From NCBI GenBank assembly GCA_031257675.1, contig JAIROG010000012.1, forward strand, positions 1 to 36,690: a DNA stretch of 36,690 nucleotides, read 5' to 3'. Shown in pieces: positions 16,372-23,529 of the stretch. The translations under genes and the position numbers were made by a program. This stretch comes from Treponema sp. (GTDB lineage Bacteria; Spirochaetota; Spirochaetia; Treponematales; Breznakiellaceae). Under the pieces are notes generated by a model. It had not been told where the DNA came from. It did no database searches and was given only the letters and a program-made list of their open reading frames with translations. Each line of letters begins with the position of its first letter. Position 1 is the stretch's first letter.

Positions 16372-16869
16372 TCACCCGTTCAACGCGGTTCCGCACTCAG
16401 AGCAAAACTTCGCGCGAAGCGCCGTTATTTCAACGCCGCAAGACGGGCATTTTTTCTGGAGCGCCGCGCCGCACTCAGAACAAAACTTCGCCGCAGAACC
16501 CGCCAATTCAGCGCCGCAAAACGGACATTTTTTCTTTTCCGCCGCTGCCGGCGCATCTTGCCCGCCCGTTGCAAGGACGGGCGTTGCCGCCGACGGTTCC
16601 GCCGGCTTATTTTTGGCGGCATCCGGCGCGCTGCGCCGCTCCTCCGCCTTAAACACTCTTTTAAAAAATCGCTTGATTTTATGCCAAAACACAGCGACAG
16701 CGGTACCGCTCGCTATGACCGCGCCGGCCACTATCTGAATGACGTACGTCATTGTTGACGGATCCAGATACGCCGCTCCATTCACCAGCAGCAAGAACTG
16801 GCAAAAAACAAAAAGCGCCAAAGCAAGAGCAAGATTCAAAGTCATTCCGGCTTTCTTTTTAAACTTCAT
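16372..16869 (-). CDS. Membrane protein with double zinc ribbon
   Basis: The 165-residue protein has two hydrophobic segments (about 9-32 and 43-62, with AAYLDPSTMTYVIQIV between), a basic stretch (HKIKRFFKRVF), a low-complexity Ala/Pro linker and a C-terminal double zinc ribbon. The ribbon has KCPFCGAE...KFCSECGAA and KCPSCGVE...KFCSECGTA, four CxxC pairs binding two zinc ions. The layout suggests a small membrane anchor presenting ribbons to the cytoplasm; partners are unknown. AAGGAGATGCATT before the ATG is a good ribosome binding site, and TTGAGC-16-TATACG upstream is a plausible promoter. Confidence 0.7.
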   Translation of the reverse strand: MKFKKKAGMTLNLALALALFVFCQFLLLVNGAAYLDPSTMTYVIQIVAGAVIASGTAVAVFWHKIKRFFKRVFKAEERRSAPDAAKNKPAEPSAATPVLATGGQDAPAAAEKKKCPFCGAELAGSAAKFCSECGAALQKKCPSCGVEITALRAKFCSECGTALNG

Positions 16870-17038
16870 AATGCATCTCCTTTTCTCCTACAATCGTATA
16901 AACTGCGAACCAACGGCTCAACCATGTTGTGGAGGCGTGTCCCTGTTTTCGTGGCATTTCCCGCAAAAATCCATGACAATTCCCTTGATAATTAAAGAGG
17001 GCGGGCGTTTCTCATTTTTTCAAGAGACGGCGAATCCC

Positions 17039-17437
17039 CTATTCAGCCCTGCCGCCGGAAACGAAAGAAGCGGGATTCGGGTACAGCCTCCACACAACCG
17101 CTCCCATTATGTCCGGCAGAGGAATAAAACCGATCTCCCGGCTGTCACGGGAACGCCCGCTGTTGTCTCCAATGAGATAGACCCCTCTCTCCCGGTCAAC
17201 AGCCGCCACCCGCTTGACCAGCCTTTCACGGAAAGGGTTGTTTTTATTTGTAATGACAATATCTCCTGTCTGCGGCGGGCGCCCCCGGCGCAGGACGAAC
17301 ACAATGTCGCCGTCATGCAAGGCGTCCCGCATGCTGTCTCCGTTGACTATCGCCAAACAAAAGACAAACCGGTTTACGGCAAGTATGAACGAACACACGG
17401 CAAGCCAGAACAAGCCGCTCCGTTTATTCATGCGCAT
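17039..17437 (-). CDS. lepB: Signal peptidase I (S26 family)
   Basis: The 132-residue protein is short for LepB but has the core: one N-terminal membrane anchor (FWLAVCSFILAVNRFVFCLAI), the catalytic Ser in NGDSMRDAL, the Lys in RLVKRVAAV and box E GDNSGRSRDSREIG. Compact forms of this size exist in Gram-positive bacteria and spirochaetes. It follows the cytidylyltransferase by 225 bases that hold no recognised gene; an 83-codon ORF there (17428-17679) has no family features. Whether it is specialised for one substrate is unknown. Confidence 0.85.
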   Translation of the reverse strand: MRMNKRSGLFWLAVCSFILAVNRFVFCLAIVNGDSMRDALHDGDIVFVLRRGRPPQTGDIVITNKNNPFRERLVKRVAAVDRERGVYLIGDNSGRSRDSREIGFIPLPDIMGAVVWRLYPNPASFVSGGRAE

Positions 17438-17662
17438 ATCATTCCATTGACGGATCCCGAACAGAAACCAGCGTCCTCCATGTATACGGAAGAGCGCAAC
17501 GCTCGAAAGTTTTTCGGGATGGACTGCTCCATAATCAGGCGGGATCCAAGCCCGCCATAATAACCGCTTGCCGTATCACCAGCGCGGCTCCTACCGTATA
17601 ATGCCGGAAACATCTCTGGATGCCGTAAAGCGCTCCGGTTGCGCGAAATTTGAAGCGGGCTT

Positions 17663-18454
17663 TCAATAGCGGGTTTCATGCCGGCCGACAGTCTTTTCAG
17701 CGATCAATAAATCATTATAATTGTCTATTTCGAACCACCCCCGCTTAATTCTCAACGCATGCAACGCCGCTCCGCTGTCAATAAGCCCTTGCAATAAATC
17801 CGTCATGTACATTTTCCGGTAAACGCGCGTGGTGCGCCAGAGAGGGATATTCGCCGCGCTTCGCCGTTCCGCCTCGTCCGCAAGCGCCACGAGAGACGTA
17901 AGTCCAGTTTGTTGAAACCGCATTAACCCGATATACTGAGACTCGATTCCGGAAAGCGATTTCGCTTTTTGGCCTATCTCAGTCAAGACGCCCTCAGCGT
18001 CAATTTTAAGCGTTTCCGCGTCGCTCAAAGGATCCTCAGAACGTTCATTCCAGTATCCATGCCAATCGTCATCAACAACAACAGACGCCGGATATGATAC
18101 GTCCAGTACTTTTCTCAACACCTCCTCTTCATAAATTATATCACCGTAAGATATAACAATGTCATCCCGCATTTCATCGCGGGCGCACATAAGACTATAC
18201 ACCATATTGGTAGTCTCATATTCTTTATTGAGACAAAATGAGACGTTCACGCCAGACAAATGCTCCCTTAAAACTTCATGTCGGTAGCCGCATACAATCA
18301 AAATGTCTTCTTCCCGAACGCCGCACCGCTTCATTACATCAATCTGGCGGTTCACAATGCTTTTCCCTGAAACGGGAACCATACACTTCGGCATATTATC
18401 CGTTAAAGGACGCAAGCGCGTCCCTTGTCCCGCCGCTAAAATAATAACCCGCAT
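17663..18454 (-). CDS. CTP:phosphoglutamine cytidylyltransferase (Cj1416-like)
   Basis: The 263-residue nucleotidyltransferase opens with the NTP-binding signature ILAAGQGTRLRPLTDNMPK. Further blocks, ETTNMVYSLMCA, ISYGDIIYEEE, VVDDDWHGYW, PLSDAETLKI, IESQYIGLMRF and MYMTDLLQGLI, resemble Campylobacter jejuni Cj1416, as recalled. That enzyme joins CTP and L-glutamine phosphoramide (made by Cj1418) to give a gamma-glutamyl CDP-amidate. A phosphocholine cytidylyltransferase (LicC) would share the fold, but the next two genes match Cj1417 and Cj1418, which argues for phosphoramidate synthesis. It begins 1 base after the amidotransferase gene, so it is co-translated. Confidence 0.8.
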   Translation of the reverse strand: MRVIILAAGQGTRLRPLTDNMPKCMVPVSGKSIVNRQIDVMKRCGVREEDILIVCGYRHEVLREHLSGVNVSFCLNKEYETTNMVYSLMCARDEMRDDIVISYGDIIYEEEVLRKVLDVSYPASVVVDDDWHGYWNERSEDPLSDAETLKIDAEGVLTEIGQKAKSLSGIESQYIGLMRFQQTGLTSLVALADEAERRSAANIPLWRTTRVYRKMYMTDLLQGLIDSGAALHALRIKRGWFEIDNYNDLLIAEKTVGRHETRY

Positions 18455-18455
18455 C

Positions 18456-19058
18456 TTATATTCCCTCCATTAAACTTTGAATTATTTCAATATCCCTTTT
18501 CCGACTTTTCTCCTCCCGTTCGGGATGCCACATGACGCCCATAACAGCATAAGACTTATGCCTCATCGCTTCAATAATCCCGTCGCCGCTTGCAGCCAAG
18601 GGGAGAAAGTCACTTTGGAGTTTTGTGACGCCATAGTTATGATAACTATTCACCTCTGTCTCTTCTCCCTTGAAACGCAAACGATGACGAGCCGCCGTAT
18701 GCCCTTCAACTTTTTGTAAAACCCCTCCAAAAAAGCAATGAATAAACTGCATGCCTCTGCATACGCCTAAAACAGGAAGATTTTCAGCTATTGCATATTC
18801 TAAAAGCCGCCGCTCTGTTTCATCCCGTTCAGGCGCGGCGCCGCCGTATGCGACAAGATCATTGCCTCCGGTAAAAATCAACCCCGCAGGATTCAGCATT
18901 GCAAGAATATCCACCGCAACAGCCGCATGATTCGGCGCCGCAACCGGCGCATAACCGCAATCCATAACAAAACGGCTCCAATTCTGATCAAGGCAATCAC
19001 GGCGTTCTCCGTAGGATTCCACCACCTCCACCCGCTGACTCAATAACACTATTTTCAT
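18456..19058 (-). CDS. Gamma-glutamyl-CDP-amidate hydrolase (Cj1417-like class I glutamine amidotransferase fold)
   Basis: The 200-residue protein has the class I amidotransferase triad: nucleophile Cys in GVCRGMQF, His and Glu in MWHPERE. It lacks a synthetase partner. The N-terminal LSQRVEVVESYGERRDCLDQ and IFTGGNDLVAYGG blocks fit the PuuD/Cj1417 group, which hydrolyses gamma-glutamyl bonds. In C. jejuni, Cj1417 frees cytidine diphosphoramidate from glutamate. Alone it could be read as a gamma-glutamyl-GABA hydrolase; the kinase on one side (13-base gap) and cytidylyltransferase on the other (1 base) favour the phosphoramidate role. Confidence 0.8.
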   Translation of the reverse strand: MKIVLLSQRVEVVESYGERRDCLDQNWSRFVMDCGYAPVAAPNHAAVAVDILAMLNPAGLIFTGGNDLVAYGGAAPERDETERRLLEYAIAENLPVLGVCRGMQFIHCFFGGVLQKVEGHTAARHRLRFKGEETEVNSYHNYGVTKLQSDFLPLAASGDGIIEAMRHKSYAVMGVMWHPEREEKSRKRDIEIIQSLMEGI

Positions 19059-19071
19059 CTTGCCCCTCGCA

Positions 19072-21231
19072 TCACTTGATTACTTCCACTTTTTTGAGCG
19101 CACAATCCAACTCAAGATATTCCGCCTGCGCGATCCGGTTATAGAGCTTCTCCCCCGCTCCAACAACAGCGGGAAGCGACAATTCCCCGGCGCGGATCGA
19201 CATATGCGAATTTGCGCCGCCGTATTTTGTAATAAATCCTGCTATATTTTTTGAAAATATCCAGTCATAGCCGGGATCCGCGCTTGGTATCATCAGAATG
19301 GAGCCTTCCAACTCGCTGTCAGTCTCAAAACAGACCGGACCCGCGGCTTTATTCAACGTGATAAAATTGGGGGAGGCGTCATCCAAATGGAAATAATAAC
19401 AATCATCCGGCTTTGTGATTACCGGCGGCATGGTAAATCCCAGCGTGTCTTGGTGGCGTTCCTTCCCTTGCGCTATTGATTTTCCTATGCTGTCGCCCAC
19501 ATCCTTTTCAGAATTATACAACCCCTTCCATATTTCAATATCCATATAAGAAAGCTCTTCCTTGGCAAACCCGCATTCGGATCCGATCTCGCCAATCATT
19601 ACGAGCGCGTCGGAAACGTTTTTTGAAAATACAAATTTCGAATATTCACGCCCTTCTATGGCGCCTTTCAAAAACTTAAAGAGCGACAACACATCATCAG
19701 ACAAATCAACCTCTTTTAGCAGCGTTCTAATGTGTTCCAACTGGGAAACCGTCACACGGAACTCCCGCCCGTATAACGCCGTATTTCTCGCGTTTTCCCA
19801 ATTGAAGTAGCGATCCGGCGCTTCGTCATACCGGGGAGAGCATATATCATACATCCCGGGCCGCAAATGCCCGTATTTATTCAAAAACGCTTCTTTCCTT
19901 AATTGAGCGAAGTCTTCCGTCATATTCGTACTGACCGTATTCAGACTGGCTATATACCCGTGATATTCTTCCTGTGAAAATACTCCGCAGGAAACAAACG
20001 ATTTCAGCATCTGCACCGCGACAAATCCGGCCCGCGCAAGCCCGGCGAACGGCAGAGTCCCATAGCGTCGGCAGTCCTCCAGCAGCCAGTATACTTTTCC
20101 AATGCGGCTTAGATCGCTGCTCATTATTTCCTGATGGCGCCGCTTCAGAATATCTATCTTGCTGGCGTCCGCCGTCCACAGTCCGTTGCTCATGTCAATA
20201 ATACGATTAGTCAAGTCCCTCAAACTTTCCGTCAGCATCCGGCATTCCTCTTGGCTAAAGCCGTACTTCCGCAACACCTCCACCCGTTCCCGCAAATCAA
20301 ACGTGTAACAAGAAAATATGATTTCAAATTCAACTTTATCGTGCATTTCAGGATGTTCTATCAATTGGTTTAAGTAATAATTCACCAGTTTATCCGCCAA
20401 ATCTGTCTCTATGCTTTTGGGAATGAATGAATTGAAGCTCACTCTGGCGTCTATATACGGCAATCCCGCAAAATCTATTATCAACGGAAATGAACGCAAG
20501 TCTTTATAGCCATAGTTGTCCCGCTGATACGCCCATGTCCCGTCTGTAACCAAATTTTTATACAAGGACAACGCCAGCGGTTTTGGACGCACTCCGACAA
20601 TTTCCGCTGGATTCCAATCAGGCATAACGCCGTATACCGGCCTATCCCCGAAAATATACGGTTTCTTCCCCAAACTTTTCCGTATATACCTCGCAGTCCT
20701 TTTCAGGATCGCTTCTTGCCTGGCAATATCTTTGCAGACGCGCTTCATAACCAACGGCCTGACCTGCAATATGTACACCTCTTGATTGGCGGAAACCGCG
20801 AATTCAATATCCAACGCTTGGCTCCGAAAGTGCTCCGCTATTTCTTCAGCCGCCCCTATCACCTTGTCCAGAATGGGAAAGCCTGTCGCGCCTCCGTATC
20901 CTTTAAACTGGTAAAAGATTTTTAGATCAGTTCCCGATCCTGATGTAACTGAAGACGTCGAACCGGTTTTATCATCATAATTAACCACATAATAATTTCC
21001 GCCCGTATTGGGATCCATCGTAAACAGCACCCCGCTTAATGCGACATCCCGCAACATAGGCTGAATGAACACCTCATCCTCCGCTGTTTGCCGCTCTCCA
21101 TACGAAGCTATCACCCGTTCCACCGCATCGTTTACGCCTTGCTCTCCACGTACATGCAACACCGACTCATACATGCCGGCTTTTGACTCCTCTCCGGTGT
21201 CTTCGCTTATGGCGCTCGACCGTACTATCAT
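19072..21231 (-). CDS. L-glutamine kinase (Cj1418-like, PEP-synthase fold), main part
   Basis: The 719-residue ORF covers all but the N-terminus of a PEP-synthase-like kinase. The ATP-grasp part starts at once with IVRSSAISEDTGEESKAGMYESVL and ends with LDIEFAVSANQEVYILQVRP. A central domain includes GVMPDWNPAEIVG, and the C-terminal swivelling domain has the phospho-carrier His in GGANSHMSIRAGELSLPAVVG (His about 676). Cj1418 of C. jejuni makes L-glutamine phosphoramide from ATP and glutamine and is about 770 residues; 60 + 719 residues here match that. The ORF is intact to the stop. Its ATG directly follows a TAA that ends the upstream 60-codon part, in the same frame. The poly-G tract 10 bases upstream may act as a ribosome binding site. 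Confidence 0.78.
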   Translation of the reverse strand: MIVRSSAISEDTGEESKAGMYESVLHVRGEQGVNDAVERVIASYGERQTAEDEVFIQPMLRDVALSGVLFTMDPNTGGNYYVVNYDDKTGSTSSVTSGSGTDLKIFYQFKGYGGATGFPILDKVIGAAEEIAEHFRSQALDIEFAVSANQEVYILQVRPLVMKRVCKDIARQEAILKRTARYIRKSLGKKPYIFGDRPVYGVMPDWNPAEIVGVRPKPLALSLYKNLVTDGTWAYQRDNYGYKDLRSFPLIIDFAGLPYIDARVSFNSFIPKSIETDLADKLVNYYLNQLIEHPEMHDKVEFEIIFSCYTFDLRERVEVLRKYGFSQEECRMLTESLRDLTNRIIDMSNGLWTADASKIDILKRRHQEIMSSDLSRIGKVYWLLEDCRRYGTLPFAGLARAGFVAVQMLKSFVSCGVFSQEEYHGYIASLNTVSTNMTEDFAQLRKEAFLNKYGHLRPGMYDICSPRYDEAPDRYFNWENARNTALYGREFRVTVSQLEHIRTLLKEVDLSDDVLSLFKFLKGAIEGREYSKFVFSKNVSDALVMIGEIGSECGFAKEELSYMDIEIWKGLYNSEKDVGDSIGKSIAQGKERHQDTLGFTMPPVITKPDDCYYFHLDDASPNFITLNKAAGPVCFETDSELEGSILMIPSADPGYDWIFSKNIAGFITKYGGANSHMSIRAGELSLPAVVGAGEKLYNRIAQAEYLELDCALKKVEVIK

Positions 21232-21414
21232 TTAATAAACACCCCCCCCCCCCCCCGAATCGCCAGTCCAACCCTCCGCCGCTACCTTTTCCAAGACGCC
21301 ATCTTTATTTTCACGCCATTCTTTAATGGTGAAAATAACCATCGGCAAAATACGCGCTGATGTTATTTTGTCCCGTAACGCTTGGAGCGTCATGGCTTTT
21401 GTGCTGTTCGCCAT
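21232..21414 (-). CDS. N-terminal segment of the L-glutamine kinase, separated by poly-G and a stop
   Basis: This 60-codon ORF has the strong ribosome binding site AAAGGAGGAAAAATA before its ATG and encodes LQALRDKITSARILPMVIF and IKEWRENKDGVLEKV, the kind of N-terminal strand-helix that precedes VRSS in Cj1418-type kinases. It then runs through the G tract (GGGGG) to VY and a TAA immediately before the ATG of the main ORF. It is therefore most likely the true start of the kinase gene. Either the TAA is a nonsense change, or the protein is made as two chains by stop-start coupling. See the finding on the tract. Confidence 0.65.
   Translation of the reverse strand: MANSTKAMTLQALRDKITSARILPMVIFTIKEWRENKDGVLEKVAAEGWTGDSGGGGGVY
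21242..21256. repeat. Poly-C/poly-G homopolymer (15) at the kinase split
   Basis: Fifteen C on the plus strand read as G in the gene. With 15 G the upstream ORF ends at TAA touching the downstream ATG. With 14 it would end at a TGA overlapping that ATG. With 16 it would run past the ATG out of frame for about 20 codons. The tract is the same length as the one at 6392. Confidence 0.85.
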
Positions 21415-21433
21415 TATTTTTCCTCCTTTTCTG

Positions 21434-21447
21434 GTTTGATATCAAAC
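21434..21447. promoter_or_regulatory. 14-bp perfect palindrome upstream of the kinase gene
   Basis: GTTTGATATCAAAC is a perfect palindrome 19 bases upstream of the ATG at 21414, just ahead of the Shine-Dalgarno. It fits a dimeric regulator's operator. A weak promoter, TGAACA-17-TAATGT, can be read just upstream on the minus strand. Confidence 0.45.
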
Positions 21448-21498
21448 ATTAGACTTTTGGACTCTTTCTGTTCAGATTGGTTCTTTTTTATTCGCAGC

Positions 21499-22642
21499 GG
21501 GGTGTAATACCCATGTGCGTTTACTTAGGGACAAGCAGCCTATAAAGCGCCGAGCCGTTTTCTTTTAGTATTGGCGCATAGAACCGCAACTTGATGTATA
21601 TTTTCTAACAGATCCATGAAGGAGATGGTCTCAAGAAGTATATGTTTTACCACAACCAACAGGAGCCGTTGTTCATTCCATAACGACCACGCTTTATCCG
21701 GAACGCTTCCCTGTAGAGGGGGAAAAGCGCCCTTTGTCTACCCACGTTTCACAAAGGGGGCCGCCGATAACAGTTTCCCGTAACCATACGCGGGCGCTCG
21801 CTTCAACACGCGCCGGTATCTCATAGTATTTAAACAACGACTTTATCCGCTTGAACGCCAACTCTATCTGCCGCCGGCGCCGGTATACATCCAGTATCAA
21901 TTCAGTGGCCGCTTCCCGTATTGACGTAACTAGCGCCACATACCGGTTATAGCGCCGTGCCCAACGCTTTGTCCCCCTGTTTCCTCATCCGGGTCTTCCT
22001 CAAGCTCTCAAGACCTTTTTCCTCCGCTTCTTTCGTTTTCCGCAACACATAAACCGTAACGGTTTGTATCCCCCCTCATATTCATAATACAGCCCTTTGT
22101 TCCAAAGCTCTTGAAATTACTAACCTTCTCTCCCTGTTCCGTCCCGGTCAGCGCCATCTCCTTCATCCCCAGATCAAACAGCCCTATCGCGTAACACGGC
22201 CGGCAATCCGCCTTGTCGCTCCCGCGCGCCGGTTCGCCGCCAGCGTCTGCCAGATACGCCTTCCGCTCCCCAAGCCCATCCCGGCGCTTCCCGGATCGCT
22301 CGGTTGTTCCGGTATATGCTTTCACACAGCCGCCGAAGCCATTCCCCGCGCTTCTGAAACCTCCTGAATACCGCTTTCTTGCTTATCGAACAAACATCGG
22401 CTAGCTGTAATAATGCCGCAGTCCCGCTAAAGGATTTCCCTTCGCTCAGCCGCGGTAAATCCAGGGCGTTTTTGATTTCCCGCCCCCGTCCGTACCAATG
22501 CCCCAAGCTCTTTTGCCTTGTCTTCCCATCCTTCGGGCATGACTGACAGCAATCGCTTAAAACCGCTTGCTCCCCTCTCATTTCTTGAGCTTATCATACC
22601 TTTACGGCTTTGGCAAGTAAACGCATATGGGTATTACACCCC
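21499..22642 (-). mobile_element. IS4-type insertion sequence, decayed, with 28-bp terminal inverted repeats
   Basis: The left end GGGGTGTAATACCCATGTGC... (21499-21526) and right end (22615-22642, reverse complement) match at 27 of 28 bases. They bound a 1144-base element. No target-site duplication is visible at the flanks. It sits 85 bases upstream of the kinase ATG and so lies across or beside the expected promoter of the phosphoramidate genes. Confidence 0.8.
21694..22581 (-). pseudogene. IS4-family transposase, frameshifted
   Basis: Fragments in three frames of the minus strand reconstruct a transposase. The N-terminal part (SFSGTAALLQLADVCSISKK, RRFQKRGEWLRRL) is near 22300-22470, a middle part (ALTGTEQGEKVSNFKSF) near 22100, and the C-terminal IS4 signature YRRRRQIELAFKRIKSLF near 21830-21890. 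The last has the correct Y-2-R-3-E-6-K spacing with the catalytic Glu. At least two frameshifts separate them, so the enzyme is inactive. Confidence 0.8.
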
Positions 22643-22796
22643 AAGAGATTAAAGGGCGCCTTGCCCGATGCCTCAGACGACAATTGTTCCTTCTATCCCA
22701 CCGTGTATTCCTTCTCTATCAGACGCTCACTTCCGCTTTGGGAAAACAGATGCGTGTTAAGAGCGTCGCCGTTCCGGTCAGGCGCTTTTTACGCCG

Positions 22797-23522
22797 CTAC
22801 GCCCATGCGCCGCGCTCTGCGCGGGGATCGCGGCTTTGGGCGAGCGTTGCGCGGAGCAGGCTAAGGTAATCGCCGCGGCTGATTTCGCGGCCGCCGAGGC
22901 TTTCCACGTGCTTGGTATGCGTCTGACTGTCGATAAAAGCGGCGCCGCGCTCAAAAATGAATTGCGCAAGGGTGAGGAAAGCCGCTTTTGAGGCGTTGGA
23001 AACCCTGGCGAACATGGATTCCCCGAAAAACACGTTGTCAAGCCAGATTCCGTAACAGCCGCCCGCCAATTCGCCGTCCGCGTAACTTTCCGCGGAATGG
23101 GCGAATCCCAGTTCGTGCAGCTTGATATATGCGTCTATCATGTCGGCGGTGATCCACGTGCCGTCTTGGCCGGGACGGCATACGGAGGCGCAGTTTTTGA
23201 TGACGCCCGCAAAATCCCTGTCAAAACGCACGTCAAATTGTTTTTTCTTGAGGACCTTCCTCATGGATTCTGAAACGCGGAGACTTTCAGGGAAAATAAC
23301 GAAACGCGGATCCGGAGACTGCCACAATAGAGGGTCCCCTTCATTGTACCACGGGAAAACGCCTTGCTCATACGCCGAAAGCAACATGCCGGGCGAAAGG
23401 TTGCCTCCTATGGCGATAACGTCGCCCCGGCTGTTTTCCGGCAATGGAAAAGAGAAACGATCACGCTCCGACAGGTAGGGAAAATCGGGATCGGGTCCCG
23501 CCCGGCGTCGCTTGGGATTCAC
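22797..23522 (-). CDS. aat: Leucyl/phenylalanyl-tRNA--protein transferase
   Basis: The 241-residue enzyme adds Leu or Phe from tRNA to proteins with N-terminal Lys or Arg, creating N-degrons. The core is present: FPYLSERDRFSFPLPE, IAIGGNLSPGMLLSAYEQGVFPW, GTWITADMIDAYIKLHELG, ESYADGELAGGCYGIWL, FFGESMFARVSNASKAAF and IDSQTHTKHVESLGGREISR. The start is GTG at 23522, 7 bases after clpA. The neighbours clpA and clpS act on its products, so one operon makes and destroys N-degron substrates. The 154 bases to the IS4 end hold no gene. Confidence 0.95.
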   Translation of the reverse strand: MNPKRRRAGPDPDFPYLSERDRFSFPLPENSRGDVIAIGGNLSPGMLLSAYEQGVFPWYNEGDPLLWQSPDPRFVIFPESLRVSESMRKVLKKKQFDVRFDRDFAGVIKNCASVCRPGQDGTWITADMIDAYIKLHELGFAHSAESYADGELAGGCYGIWLDNVFFGESMFARVSNASKAAFLTLAQFIFERGAAFIDSQTHTKHVESLGGREISRGDYLSLLRATLAQSRDPRAERGAWA

Positions 23523-23529
23523 CGGCCGG

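Noticed and set aside
16739-17560. 273-codon plus-strand ORF opposite the signal peptidase
   Set aside because: The S26 catalytic motifs are on the minus strand; the plus-strand product has no domain features.
17428-17679. 83-codon minus-strand ORF between the cytidylyltransferase and the signal peptidase
   Set aside because: No family features, overlaps both neighbours, no clear ribosome binding site; left as intergenic.
18456-19058. Reading the amidotransferase as a gamma-glutamyl-GABA hydrolase of putrescine degradation
   Set aside because: No putrescine genes are nearby; flanking kinase and cytidylyltransferase fit the phosphoramidate pathway better.
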